A stretch of DNA of 5,984 nt from contig JAUYKX010000027.1 in the NCBI GenBank assembly GCA_030699055.1, positions 1 to 5,984 of the forward strand. Direction: 5' to 3'. This stretch comes from Candidatus Nanopelagicales bacterium (GTDB lineage: Bacteria; Actinomycetota; Actinomycetes; S36-B12; UBA10799). Below are positions 1 to 5,984 of this stretch, in pieces (position 1 is the stretch's first letter; the number at the start of each line of letters is the position of its first letter). Under the pieces are notes generated by a model that was given only the letters and a program-made list of their open reading frames with translations, was not told where the DNA came from and searched no databases. Position numbers and translations under genes: made by a program.

Positions 1-2
1 AC

Positions 3-90
3 TGTCGCCTGCCATGTGCATGGGACCGGTTTGATCGGTTTTCTGCCAGGTTCATGGGACCACCTGAGTTGCCAGTTATTGGACCACCTG
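3..90 (+). repeat. IS21 left end: terminal inverted repeat plus two internal copies
   Basis: Three copies of a unit built as TGCCA, five to six variable bases, then TGGGACC(ACCTG) lie in tandem. Copy 1 is the terminal repeat (TGCCA at 10-14, TGGGACC at 21-27). Copy 2 has TGCCA at 44-48 and TGGGACCACCTG at 55-66. Copy 3 has TGCCA at 70-74 and TGGACCACCTG at 80-90, one G shorter. IS21-family ends typically carry such multiple repeats, which are thought to be transposase binding sites. The istA promoter should lie between here and the GTG at 191, but I see no clear -35/-10 pair. Confidence 0.85.
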
Positions 91-190
91 TCGGCGTGTT
101 GCGGTAGTGGGTTCTTGGTTCTGCCGTTGGATCTTCGCTTCATGTTCTTCGATGCGGAGGTTGGCAGCGGTGGGTTTCAGGGAGGTCAAT

Positions 191-1798
191 GTGGTTGAGG
201 TTCGGGAAGTGCTGCGGGCGTGGCTGGAGGGTGCGGGGCTGCGCACTATTGGTGAGCGCGCGGGGTTGGACCGTAAGACGGTGCGCCGCTATGTCGAGGC
301 GGCGAAGGCCGCTGGGTTGTCTCGCGAAGGGGGTCGCGAACAGATCACTGATGAGCTGGTGGCAGCGGTGGTTTGTGTTGTGCGCCCGGCCAGGTCTAAT
401 GGCCACGGCGCGTCGTGGGACGCACTGGTCGGGCGCGAAGACGAGATCCGCCGGTGGGTGCAGGGCGCTCCGGGCCGGGAGCCGTTGTCGGTGGTGAAGA
501 TCGACGTGTTGTTGGCGCGGACGGGCACTGTGGTCCCGTATCGCACGTTGCACCGTTTCGCGGTCGAGCGCTGCGGGTTCAAGGTGAAATCCACGACCGT
601 GCGGATCAACGATGGTGAACCCGGTGTTGAGTGTCAGATCGATTTCGCGCAGCTGGGTTTGCTGACTGATCCGGTGACCGGCAAGCGGCGGCGGGTGCAC
701 GCGTTGATCTTCACTGCTGTGTTGTCGCGGCACATGTTCGTGTGGCTGACTTATTCGCAGACGCTGTCGGCTGTGGTTGCTGGGTGCGAGGCTGCGTGGG
801 AGTTTTTCGGCGGGGTGTTCCGGGTGCTGATTCCGGACAACCTCAAAGCCGTCGTCACCAAGGCTGACGCGGTGAATCCGCAGCTGTCGAAGGGGTGGCT
901 GGACTACGCCCAGCATGTTGGTTTCGCCACCGACCCCGCTCGGGTCCGGCGCCCGCAGGACAAGCCACGAGTGGAACGGGCCGTGCAGTACGTGCGCGGT
1001 AACTTCTGGGCCGGGGAAACGTTCACCGACCTCGCCGACGCCCAAGCCCGGGTGGCGGCCTGGTGTGCTGACACGGCCGGGATGCGCATCCACGGCACCA
1101 CCGCGGCCCGCCCAGCCGAAACCTTCACCCAGCTTGAGGTGGGGTGCATGCTGCCGATTCCGGCGCCGTATGACGTGCCAGTCTTCACCCGGGTCAAGGT
1201 TCACCGCGATTTCCACGTCGAGGTCGCCCGGTCACTGTATTCGGTTCCGGGACAGTGGATCGGGCAGTATCTGGATGCTCGCGCCGACAGTGAACTGGTG
1301 AAGCTGTTCGCCGGTGGCGTCCTGGTCAAAATCCACCCCCGCCAGCCTGCGGGAGCCCGATCCACCGATGCGACTGACCTTCCCGCCGAGCGGACCGGCT
1401 ATGCGATGCGGGACCTGTCCAAGCTGATCGCGACCTGTGCTGGGCACGGGGAAAGCATCGGTATCTATGCCGAACGGCTGCTCGACGATCCTCTGCCCTG
1501 GACACGGATGCGTTCGGTTTACCGACTCCAAGGATTGGTCCGCCGTTACGGACCAGGGCCGGTGGAGGCGGCGTGCTCACGGGCGCTGGACCTCGATGTC
1601 GTCTCCGTAACAAAGATCGCCTCGATGCTTGATAAAGCAACCGAACGTGACGTCACCGTGCTACCTGCTGCGGCCGGATCGGCAACCAGCCGGTTCGCCC
1701 GTGACCCCGGCGAGTACGCCATGACAGGCGGCACCCAGCTCACCCTCATCCGCGGCGGCGCGAGCCCCGCCCACACAGAATCGGAAACCACAAAATGA
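191..1798 (+). CDS. istA: IS21-family transposase IstA
   Basis: This is the DDE-type recombinase that cuts and joins the element ends, working with IstB. GTG at 191 is chosen because a strong Shine-Dalgarno run, AGGGAGG (179-185), sits about 5 nt upstream. The open frame extends back to 107, but that part codes for nothing family-like. The 535-residue protein starts with a helix-turn-helix (about residues 3-40, including GLDRKTVRRYV). The integrase core follows, with likely catalytic residues D151 (CQIDFAQLG), D216 (LIPDNLKAVV) and E262 (PRVERAVQYVRGNFW), and then a C-terminal beta-rich region containing YSVPGQWIGQYLDAR. All three acidic residues are present and no stop interrupts the frame, so the enzyme looks functional. 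The stop overlaps the istB start by 4 nt (ATGA), implying translational coupling. The first half is rich in G and T on the coding strand, unlike istB. Confidence 0.95.
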   Translation: MVEVREVLRAWLEGAGLRTIGERAGLDRKTVRRYVEAAKAAGLSREGGREQITDELVAAVVCVVRPARSNGHGASWDALVGREDEIRRWVQGAPGREPLSVVKIDVLLARTGTVVPYRTLHRFAVERCGFKVKSTTVRINDGEPGVECQIDFAQLGLLTDPVTGKRRRVHALIFTAVLSRHMFVWLTYSQTLSAVVAGCEAAWEFFGGVFRVLIPDNLKAVVTKADAVNPQLSKGWLDYAQHVGFATDPARVRRPQDKPRVERAVQYVRGNFWAGETFTDLADAQARVAAWCADTAGMRIHGTTAARPAETFTQLEVGCMLPIPAPYDVPVFTRVKVHRDFHVEVARSLYSVPGQWIGQYLDARADSELVKLFAGGVLVKIHPRQPAGARSTDATDLPAERTGYAMRDLSKLIATCAGHGESIGIYAERLLDDPLPWTRMRSVYRLQGLVRRYGPGPVEAACSRALDLDVVSVTKIASMLDKATERDVTVLPAAAGSATSRFARDPGEYAMTGGTQLTLIRGGASPAHTESETTK

Positions 1799-2613
1799 CC
1801 ACCATGAACACCGCCACGGCGTCGGAAAACATAGGGCCGATCGACCCGGTCGGCGCTGACCTGAACAAGATCCTGCGAGCGCTGAAACTCGGCGGGCTGG
1901 GTGACACATTGCCCGAGCGTCTCGCGCTGGCCCGCCAACGCAAAATGGGTCACGGGGCGTTCCTGGAACTGCTGCTCTCCGATGAGGTCGCCCGCCGCGA
2001 ATCACGCTCAGCGATGCTGCGCGCCCGCACCGCCGGACTCGATCCACTCATGCGCCTAGACACCTGGGACGAACCCGACGGGCTGCGTTACGACCGGGCT
2101 CTACTGTCCGATCTGGCCAGCCTGCGCTTCACCGAAGCCGGACACGGCGTCCTGCTCCTCGGCCCCGTCGGAGTAGGCAAAACACACCTGGCAACCGCGC
2201 TCGGACACATCGGAATCCGGCGGCGCCACAGCGTCATCTTCTCCCGCGCCGACAAACTATTCACCCGACTGCGCGGCGCACGCCTGGACAACTCCCTCGA
2301 CGCCGAGATGCGAAAACTCGTCCGCGCCGACCTACTCATCCTCGACGATTTCGCCCTACGTCCGCTAAACCCAACCGAGACCAGCGACTTCTACGAACTC
2401 ATCGTCGAACGCCACCGCAAAGGCGCCACCATCGTGACCTCAAACCGCGAACCCTCCGAATGGCTGACCATGATGAGTGACCCACTCCTGGCCCAATCCG
2501 CTATCGACCGGCTCACCGCAGCCGCCCACACCCTCATCATCGAAGGGCCCTCATACCGGCAACGAAACAACGCCACCCGCAGCGCGCCCCTGTTGACACC
2601 GGAAGCCGGTTAA
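1795..2613 (+). CDS. istB: IS21-family transposition helper ATPase IstB
   Basis: IstB is an AAA+ ATPase related to DnaC that assembles on target DNA and stimulates IstA. The 272-residue product has an N-terminal helical region, then Walker A GPVGVGKT (residues 123-130), Walker B LLILDDF (about 180-186) and a sensor-1-like strand TIVTSNRE (about 212-219), followed by the conserved segment AIDRLTAAAH near residue 237. Length and motif order are normal for the family, with about 10-20 extra N-terminal residues. The ATG at 1795 overlaps the istA stop. An alternative in-frame ATG at 1804 would remove three residues. It is co-transcribed with istA. Coding-strand composition is C/A-rich. The product lacks the DDE residues and cannot transpose alone. 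Confidence 0.95.
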   Translation: MTTMNTATASENIGPIDPVGADLNKILRALKLGGLGDTLPERLALARQRKMGHGAFLELLLSDEVARRESRSAMLRARTAGLDPLMRLDTWDEPDGLRYDRALLSDLASLRFTEAGHGVLLLGPVGVGKTHLATALGHIGIRRRHSVIFSRADKLFTRLRGARLDNSLDAEMRKLVRADLLILDDFALRPLNPTETSDFYELIVERHRKGATIVTSNREPSEWLTMMSDPLLAQSAIDRLTAAAHTLIIEGPSYRQRNNATRSAPLLTPEAG

Positions 2614-2632
2614 ACCATGCTCACCAACACAT

Positions 2633-2688
2633 CCAGGTGGTCCCATACACCTGGCAACCCGGTGGTCCCATCATGCTGGCAAGCGACA
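2633..2688 (-). repeat. IS21 right end: terminal inverted repeat plus one internal copy
   Basis: Read on the minus strand, the end starts TGTCGCTTGCCA and continues to ATGGGACCACC (2661-2688). A second copy follows at 2633-2657 (TTGCCAGGTG..ATGGGACCACCTGG). The unit is the same as at the left end in inverted orientation, giving a 3-plus-2 arrangement across the element. The repeats begin about 20 bp after the istB stop codon. Confidence 0.85.
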
Positions 2689-3765
2689 CAAGAACGAGGT
2701 CGACCTCAACTCCCGTGCGTTCACGGTAATGGAAGATACCGAAGCGATCAGCTGCCCAATGTGATTGTTTGCGCAGTTCGCTTGCGACGAAAGTCTCCAG
2801 CAGCGCACCGGCGCGAACTGCGTCGGGCGATCCTATTGTCATCGCCTCGGCAGGCAGACCGCCCAGCCTGCAGGCCAGGCCCGAGTCCAACAGGGCAGCC
2901 TTCGGTCGTCCGACCACACGTCGGCGTAGGTTTCGACCCCAGGACGGAAGCAGGTGGATCAGGTAGAGAGACTCAAGTAGGTCCAGGTAGGGCGGCAACG
3001 TGGTCTCGGGGAGACCAACATCTGCTGCGACTCGTGCCTTCACAAGCTCTCCTGAGGTGTTGGCCGCCAGGACGCGCAACAACATCGGAAGCCGGTCGAG
3101 GCGGGCCAAAGCGCTCACTTGTCGAGCGTCTCGGCTCAGGATTCGGTTGGCGTAGTTGTCGAACCAAGCCGAGCGCCTCCGCCCTGCTGGTCGGCTCAGC
3201 GCCTCGGGGTATGAACCAGCTTCCACGAGCGCCAGGTAGTCGTTTCGGTTCAATGTGCTGTGACGGTTGGCCACGCGTGACTCGTCGCCGCTGAGCAGGG
3301 CATCCCCTAAGGAGTCGTCAGTGCCGTTCAATTCGCCGCGACTGAATCCGTACAACGGAATCGTCTCAGCCCTACCAGCCAGGTTCTCTTGGGCACCGGG
3401 CATTGTCAGAAGGTTCGCAGAACCGGTGAGGAGGAATGAGCCAGGCCTGCGGTTTCTGTCAACTGCTGCCTTCACTGCGCGTAGCAGTTGCGGCGCAAGC
3501 TGTACCTCGTCGACAACCAAGAGGCCTTCCTCTCATGCGTGGTGACAAACGCCGAGGGATCGAAACGGGCGGCCGCGAGCAAATCCTCGTCATCGAGGGT
3601 GAGAATTCGGCCGCCACGCGCCGAGACCACCTGTTTGGCGAGCGTGCTCTTGCCCACCTGCCGAGCACCCTCGACGATCACGACGGGGGTGTCCGTAAGA
3701 CATTCGTCAACGAGAGCGTGTGCTCTGCGGTTGATTTCGCCGATCGCCGGGGGTCCCGAGTTCAT
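2689..3765 (-). pseudogene. AAA+ ATPase with DUF4143 (COG1373 type), frameshifted and truncated by IS21
   Basis: Read from ATG at 3765, the N-terminal part shows Walker A in VVIVEGARQVGKSTLA (residues 28-43). The frame then fails near 3530-3535. The gene resumes in another frame with Walker B LLVVDEVQ, sensor 1 FLLTGSANLL, a winged-helix-like region (GLPETTLPPYLDLLESLYLI), the DUF4143 signature (KAALLDSGLACRLGG, then ALLETFVASELRKQ) and the start of a C-terminal PD-(D/E)xK-like fold, FHYRERTGVEVDLVL. Removing one AG dinucleotide (plus-strand CTCTC, 3530-3534) restores ...HEEGLLVVDEVQ. The native sequence ends at 2689, where the IS begins. Family members usually run some 60-90 residues further, so the end is missing and should lie left of base 1. 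The start is supported by family similarity right after it; no clear ribosome binding site precedes it. These ATPases are common accessory genes of poorly known function. If the frameshift is a sequencing error, the gene would still be truncated by the IS. Confidence 0.88.
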
Positions 3766-3785
3766 GCACCGGAGTATGGCCAAGT

Positions 3786-3820
3786 TCGCGGATTCGCATC
3801 GTCCTCGTCGCGGATTCGCA
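3786..3820. repeat. 13-bp direct repeat upstream of the ATPase gene
   Basis: TCGCGGATTCGCA occurs exactly at 3786-3798 and again at 3808-3820, a 22-bp period or about two helical turns. The core GGATTCGC recurs inverted as GCGAATCC at 3935-3942. The nearest copy ends 21 bp before the ATPase start codon at 3765, a fitting place for an operator or activator site. The binding function is inference. Confidence 0.55.
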
Positions 3821-3925
3821 CCTCGTATCTCGCGGAAACGCCGGAAGAGACTTGGTATCGCTCTGGGGCAAAGTGCCTTGGCGACAAATGTTGGCAACCG
3901 AGCGGTACCGCTGGGCGATGTTCAA

Positions 3926-3942
3926 GGATTTCGCGCGAATCC
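3926..3942. repeat. Imperfect palindrome GGATTTCGCGCGAATCC
   Basis: The arms GGATT and AATCC flank a self-complementary CGCGCG, with one extra T on the left. The right arm contains an inverted copy of the GGATTCGC core found in the direct repeats at 3786-3820. It lies between the tRNA 3' end and the ATPase gene. It could be a protein-binding site. It lacks a T-run on either side, so it is not a convincing terminator. Confidence 0.4.
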
Positions 3943-3998
3943 GGAGTCCGTAGTGCATTCAGCCGCATCGGGTGCGAAATTCAATAACGATCACAAAG

Positions 3999-4083
3999 TG
4001 TCCGAGGGGGGACTTGAACCCCCATGCCCTTAACGGGCACTAGCACCTCAAGCTAGCGCGTCTGCCTATTCCGCCACCCGGAC
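3999..4083 (-). tRNA. tRNA-Leu (anticodon GAG)
   Basis: The minus strand folds into a complete class II tRNA. The acceptor stem is GTCCGGG with CTCGGAC (one G-U pair) and discriminator A. The D stem is GCG/CGC. The anticodon stem CTAGC/GCTAG holds loop TTGAGGT, which places GAG at 34-36 (plus-strand 4047-4049). A long variable arm TGCCC/GGGCA is typical of leucine tRNAs. The T stem GGGGG/CCCCC closes the loop TTCAAGT. The CCA end is not encoded. It reads CUC and CUU codons. No copy of its 3' end occurs elsewhere in the window, so no attachment-site pair is visible. Confidence 0.97.
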
Positions 4084-4103
4084 CCGGGTACGCCGTCCCG
4101 GGT
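4082..4103 (-). repeat. Inverted repeat at the tRNA-Leu 5' leader
   Basis: ACCCGGG and CCCGGGT form a perfect 7-bp stem around an 8-nt loop, directly abutting and including the first base of tRNA-Leu. In the precursor RNA this hairpin would compete with the tRNA acceptor strand or mark the RNase P cleavage region. CCCGGG is itself a palindrome and common in high-GC DNA, so this may be chance. The remaining stretch up to 4262 shows no gene, and I cannot define a tRNA promoter in it. Confidence 0.35.
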
Positions 4104-4262
4104 TGACTGGCCGGAACCGACGTGCAGCCGACAGCGTACCAACGCCCCCTAGCGTTCGGCCGGCTCCGGGATGCCCCGGGTTTGAGGGTCGACATCCAAC
4201 CGCGTTTGCGTCAACGATTCTGGGATTGGCGTTCGGTATTCCGACCATGGCAGACTTCGGCG

Positions 4263-4862
4263 GTGATCACCCGAAAGAACTCGATCGACTCGCAGTCAAC
4301 GGCGGGGTCGGCTTGCGCGGCAGGCTGGTACCAGGACGGCACACCGGGGATCCTTCGGCGCTGGGATGGTCACCTCTGGACCGATCAGGTGGTCGAGCGG
4401 CCGAGTCTGGCTCCGCCATTGTGGAGGCGTCGGCCGTTCGCGTTCCTCGGGCATAAGTGGTTCGGCATTGCCGCCGCGGGATACGTGGTCGGGTTTGGCG
4501 ATTGCGCTGGGGAGTGCCGCGGTCTTCGGCATCATCGAGGGCGTTATCTACACGGTCAACGCGGGTGAAACGATGTCCCACCTTGGCCATTCCGGCGCCA
4601 ATGCACTGAGTTCGGAACTGGCGACCGTCGTTATGGCGATCGAGCGGCCCCTGGCTGAACTAATGCACCCGATCTTCACCGGATTTGTCGCCGCCGTCAC
4701 CTAGTGGCCAACGTATTGATCATCTTTGGGATGTACTTCGCCGGGTTCAAGCGGGCGGCGCGCAATCTGGTGCCGCCCGATGTGGTCGCCGTCAATCCGC
4801 CCGGCTGGCGACCTCACCTGGATGATGCGATCCGAGTCGCCGAACCGCCTGGCGACAAATAG
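4263..4862 (+). pseudogene. DUF2510-domain membrane protein with PrsW-like C-terminal part, two frame changes
   Basis: Near the N-terminus is a DUF2510 domain, AAGWYQDGTPGILRRWDG then HLWTDQVV (about 4320-4391). This short W-rich domain is common at the N-terminus of actinobacterial membrane proteins. A basic stretch (WRRRPFAF) leads into hydrophobic helices. The frame must change by +1 near 4491-4496; dropping one base of GGGTTT gives GYVVGLAIALGSAAVFGIIEG. It must change back near 4702, where TAG (4702-4704) overlaps GTG (4704-4706), continuing as VANVLIIFGMYFAGFKRAARN to the stop at 4862. All three segments have strongly coding codon usage. FGIIE (4525-4539) and the His in ELMHPIFTGF (4666-4668) resemble the FxxxE and His motifs of PrsW intramembrane proteases, but no EExxK motif is seen. 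The start is uncertain: GTG 4263 is in frame, whereas ATG 4247 opens a different frame. It may be a decayed gene or an intact gene with assembly indels. Confidence 0.6.
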
Positions 4863-4934
4863 CTCTCCGATTCGGGGACCGGACGAGGCATGCCCCTGGC
4901 CCGTCGACCGGGGGTTTCGGGGCAGGATGGCCGG

Positions 4935-5984
4935 GTGACCGACATGGGCCAGGGGACCGGGACGTCAGCGGATGCCGAGAACGAGGTGGCCGCTCTCGTC
5001 TCGGAGTTGATCCGGATTGACACGACCAACTACGGAGACGACTCCGGGCCGGGGGAGATCGACGCGGCTGACTACTGCGCCATGCGCCTGCGTGAGGTTG
5101 GTCTCGACCCCTACCGGTTCTCCACCACTTCCGATCGGCGAGCCGGGGTGGTGGTTCGTATCGAGGGTCGGAATCCGGACTTGCCCGCACTGCTCGTGCA
5201 TGGTCACCTGGACGTAGTGCCCGCCCCCGAGGACGGCTGGAAGTATCCACCGTTGTCTGGGGAGATCGACGAGGACGGCATGTTGTGGGGCCGCGGCGCG
5301 GTCGACATGAAGGACATGGTCGGCATGACCTTGGCTGTCGTCCGTTCCTGGGCCCGTCGGGGGGTCCGACCCCGACGCGACATCGTGGTTCTCTTCGTTC
5401 CCGACGAGGAGGCCGGCTGCGTGCAGGGCTCGCACTGGCTGGTTCGCCACCGGCCGGAGTTGCTGGCCGGTGTTGGCGAGGCAATCGGAGAGGTCGGAGG
5501 TTTCTCGGTTGCGCTCGACCCCAGGCACCGGATCTACCCGATCCAAACGGCCGAGAAGGGCATCGCCTGGCTGCGCCTGACCGCCACCGGCCAGAGCGGG
5601 CACGGGTCACTGGTGGCCATAGACAACGCGATCACCCGGTTGGCCGGAGCGGTGACCCGTATTTCGGAGCACCGCTGGCCACCCCGGCTGACCTCGGCCA
5701 TGAGGCAACTCATCGCGGTGATCGAGGAGGTAACGGATCAGCCGCTCGATCTTGACGACCCGGAATCATTGCGGGTGCGATTCGGCTCGCTCGGTCGGGT
5801 GCTCGAATCGACGTCGCGAAATACGGCGAACGCCACGATGCTCCACGCCGGCTACAAGCACAACGTGATCCCCTGCTCCGCGTCGGCGTCGATCGATGCC
5901 CGCTTTCTGCCCGACGACGAAGGCGAAATGATTGCCGAGTTGGAACTGCTGGCCGGTGAAGGAATTCATCACGAGCTGATTCAC
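4935..5984 (+). CDS. M20-family zinc metallopeptidase / deacylase (5' 350 codons)
   Basis: M20 enzymes are di-zinc hydrolases that cleave peptide or N-acyl amide bonds in the cytoplasm. The frame is open to the window edge. Motifs, numbered from GTG 4935: HGHLDVVP with metal ligand H91 and D93; GRGAVDMKD with bridging ligand D124; PDEEAG with catalytic E158 and ligand E159; and AIGEVGG with probable ligand E186. The dimerisation domain begins near residue 202 (EKGIAWLRLTATGQSGHGS), and NVIP lies in its later part. Homologues are typically 430-460 residues, so about 90 residues, including the last His ligand, are beyond the window. The start is uncertain: GTG 4935 follows a weak GCAGG, and in-frame ATGs at 4890 and 4944 are possible. 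It lies 72 nt after the DUF2510 gene on the same strand and may share its transcript. Nothing suggests decay. The substrate (dipeptide, acyl-amino acid or succinyl-diaminopimelate-like) cannot be assigned. Confidence 0.93.
   Translation, partial: MTDMGQGTGTSADAENEVAALVSELIRIDTTNYGDDSGPGEIDAADYCAMRLREVGLDPYRFSTTSDRRAGVVVRIEGRNPDLPALLVHGHLDVVPAPEDGWKYPPLSGEIDEDGMLWGRGAVDMKDMVGMTLAVVRSWARRGVRPRRDIVVLFVPDEEAGCVQGSHWLVRHRPELLAGVGEAIGEVGGFSVALDPRHRIYPIQTAEKGIAWLRLTATGQSGHGSLVAIDNAITRLAGAVTRISEHRWPPRLTSAMRQLIAVIEEVTDQPLDLDDPESLRVRFGSLGRVLESTSRNTANATMLHAGYKHNVIPCSASASIDARFLPDDEGEMIAELELLAGEGIHHELIH

Larger units (their letters stand above)
3..2688 (+). mobile_element. Complete IS21-family insertion sequence (istA-istB)
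   Basis: The element is bounded by imperfect inverted repeats that both start TGTCGC and both contain TGCCA and ATGGGACC. Aligned over 25 bp, the left end (3-27) and the right end (2664-2688, reverse complement) agree at 19 positions. Inside are only istA and istB, both uninterrupted. Two genes with a short overlap, and end repeats present in several copies, are characteristic of the IS21 family. The length of about 2.69 kb is a little above the usual 2-2.5 kb. On the right the element abuts, and interrupts, a minus-strand ATPase gene. On the left only two flanking bases (AC) are visible, so the target-site duplication cannot be confirmed. The first right-flank bases are CAAGAAC, whose last two bases match the left flank, so a 7-bp duplication is possible but weakly supported. 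The element looks capable of transposition. Confidence 0.93.
3766..3998. other. Non-coding stretch between ATPase start and tRNA-Leu
   Basis: No open frame here has recognisable protein features; those that cross it are out-of-frame products of the flanking genes or random high-GC frames. It holds the direct repeats and palindrome listed separately. On the minus strand CATACT (3772-3777) sits 6 nt before the ATG at 3765 and could be a weak -10 box for a near-leaderless transcript, but no good -35 box accompanies it. Confidence 0.4.

Noticed and set aside
107..190. Extending istA upstream to the start at 107
   Set aside because: The extra 28 residues lack similarity to IstA N-termini, and GTG 191 has a strong, well-spaced Shine-Dalgarno sequence.
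140..1216. Long minus-strand open frame (358 codons) opposite istA
   Set aside because: It mirrors istA in a high-GC gene, has no recognisable motif, is low in hydrophobic order and rich in H, R and P, as expected for an antisense frame.
2617..3294. Plus-strand open frame opposite the ATPase gene
   Set aside because: The minus strand carries clear ATPase and DUF4143 motifs; the plus-strand product is R/P/G-rich with no family features.
3786..3820. Repeats as a small CRISPR array
   Set aside because: Only two 13-bp units with a 9-bp gap and no cas gene; far too short for repeat-spacer structure.
3436..4033. Plus-strand open frames of about 180 codons running towards the tRNA
   Set aside because: They lie opposite the Walker A part of the ATPase, the repeat region and the tRNA end, and show no protein motif.
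3999..4083. tRNA 3' end as an attL/attR integration site within this window
   Set aside because: No second copy of the tRNA 3' sequence and no integrase gene are present.
4066..4248. Minus-strand 60-codon frame upstream of the tRNA
   Set aside because: It overlaps the tRNA gene and has no recognisable feature.
4726..4938. Plus-strand 70-codon frame whose stop overlaps the M20 GTG start
   Set aside because: The 4704-4862 frame over the same region has better codon usage and continues the membrane protein; the GTGA overlap appears to be chance.
4792..5610. Minus-strand open frames of 212 and 272 codons opposite the M20 gene
   Set aside because: The plus strand encodes all M20 metal-site motifs in one frame; the opposite products are arginine/proline-rich shadows.

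Overview
The window is high-GC DNA with GTG and TTG start codons and strong G/C preference at third codon positions, most consistent with an actinobacterium (Actinomycetota). The species cannot be named from the sequence. It reads as a chromosomal segment around a tRNA gene, with an insertion sequence on one side and an intact housekeeping-type hydrolase gene on the other.

Left part (3-2688): a complete, apparently intact IS21-family insertion sequence. It has imperfect terminal inverted repeats beginning TGTCGC, extra internal copies of the end repeat, and the two-gene istA-istB operon with a 4-nt ATGA overlap. IstA is the DDE transposase and IstB its AAA+ ATPase helper.

Middle part (2689-3998, minus strand): a broken gene for an AAA+ ATPase of the DUF4143 / COG1373 type. 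It carries an internal frameshift just before the Walker B motif. Its 3' end is cut off by the IS21 element at an E-V-D motif. The missing C-terminus should lie to the left of base 1. Upstream of its start is a short non-coding stretch with a 13-bp direct repeat and an inverted partial copy, a possible operator. A tRNA-Leu(GAG) gene follows on the minus strand (3999-4083).

Right part (4263-5984, plus strand): a DUF2510-domain membrane protein gene, readable only across two offsetting reading-frame changes. Its membrane half resembles the FxxxE and His part of PrsW-type intramembrane proteases. Next comes the first 350 codons of an M20-family zinc metallopeptidase or deacylase, intact and running off the right edge.

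I do not see a convincing undescribed system. The most informative points are the IS21 interruption of an already frameshifted ATPase, the repeat cluster before that ATPase, and the unusual DUF2510/PrsW-like membrane protein. Three reading-frame disruptions within about 1.2 kb, in otherwise clearly coding DNA, suggest either real gene decay or indel errors in the assembly; the sequence alone cannot decide which.
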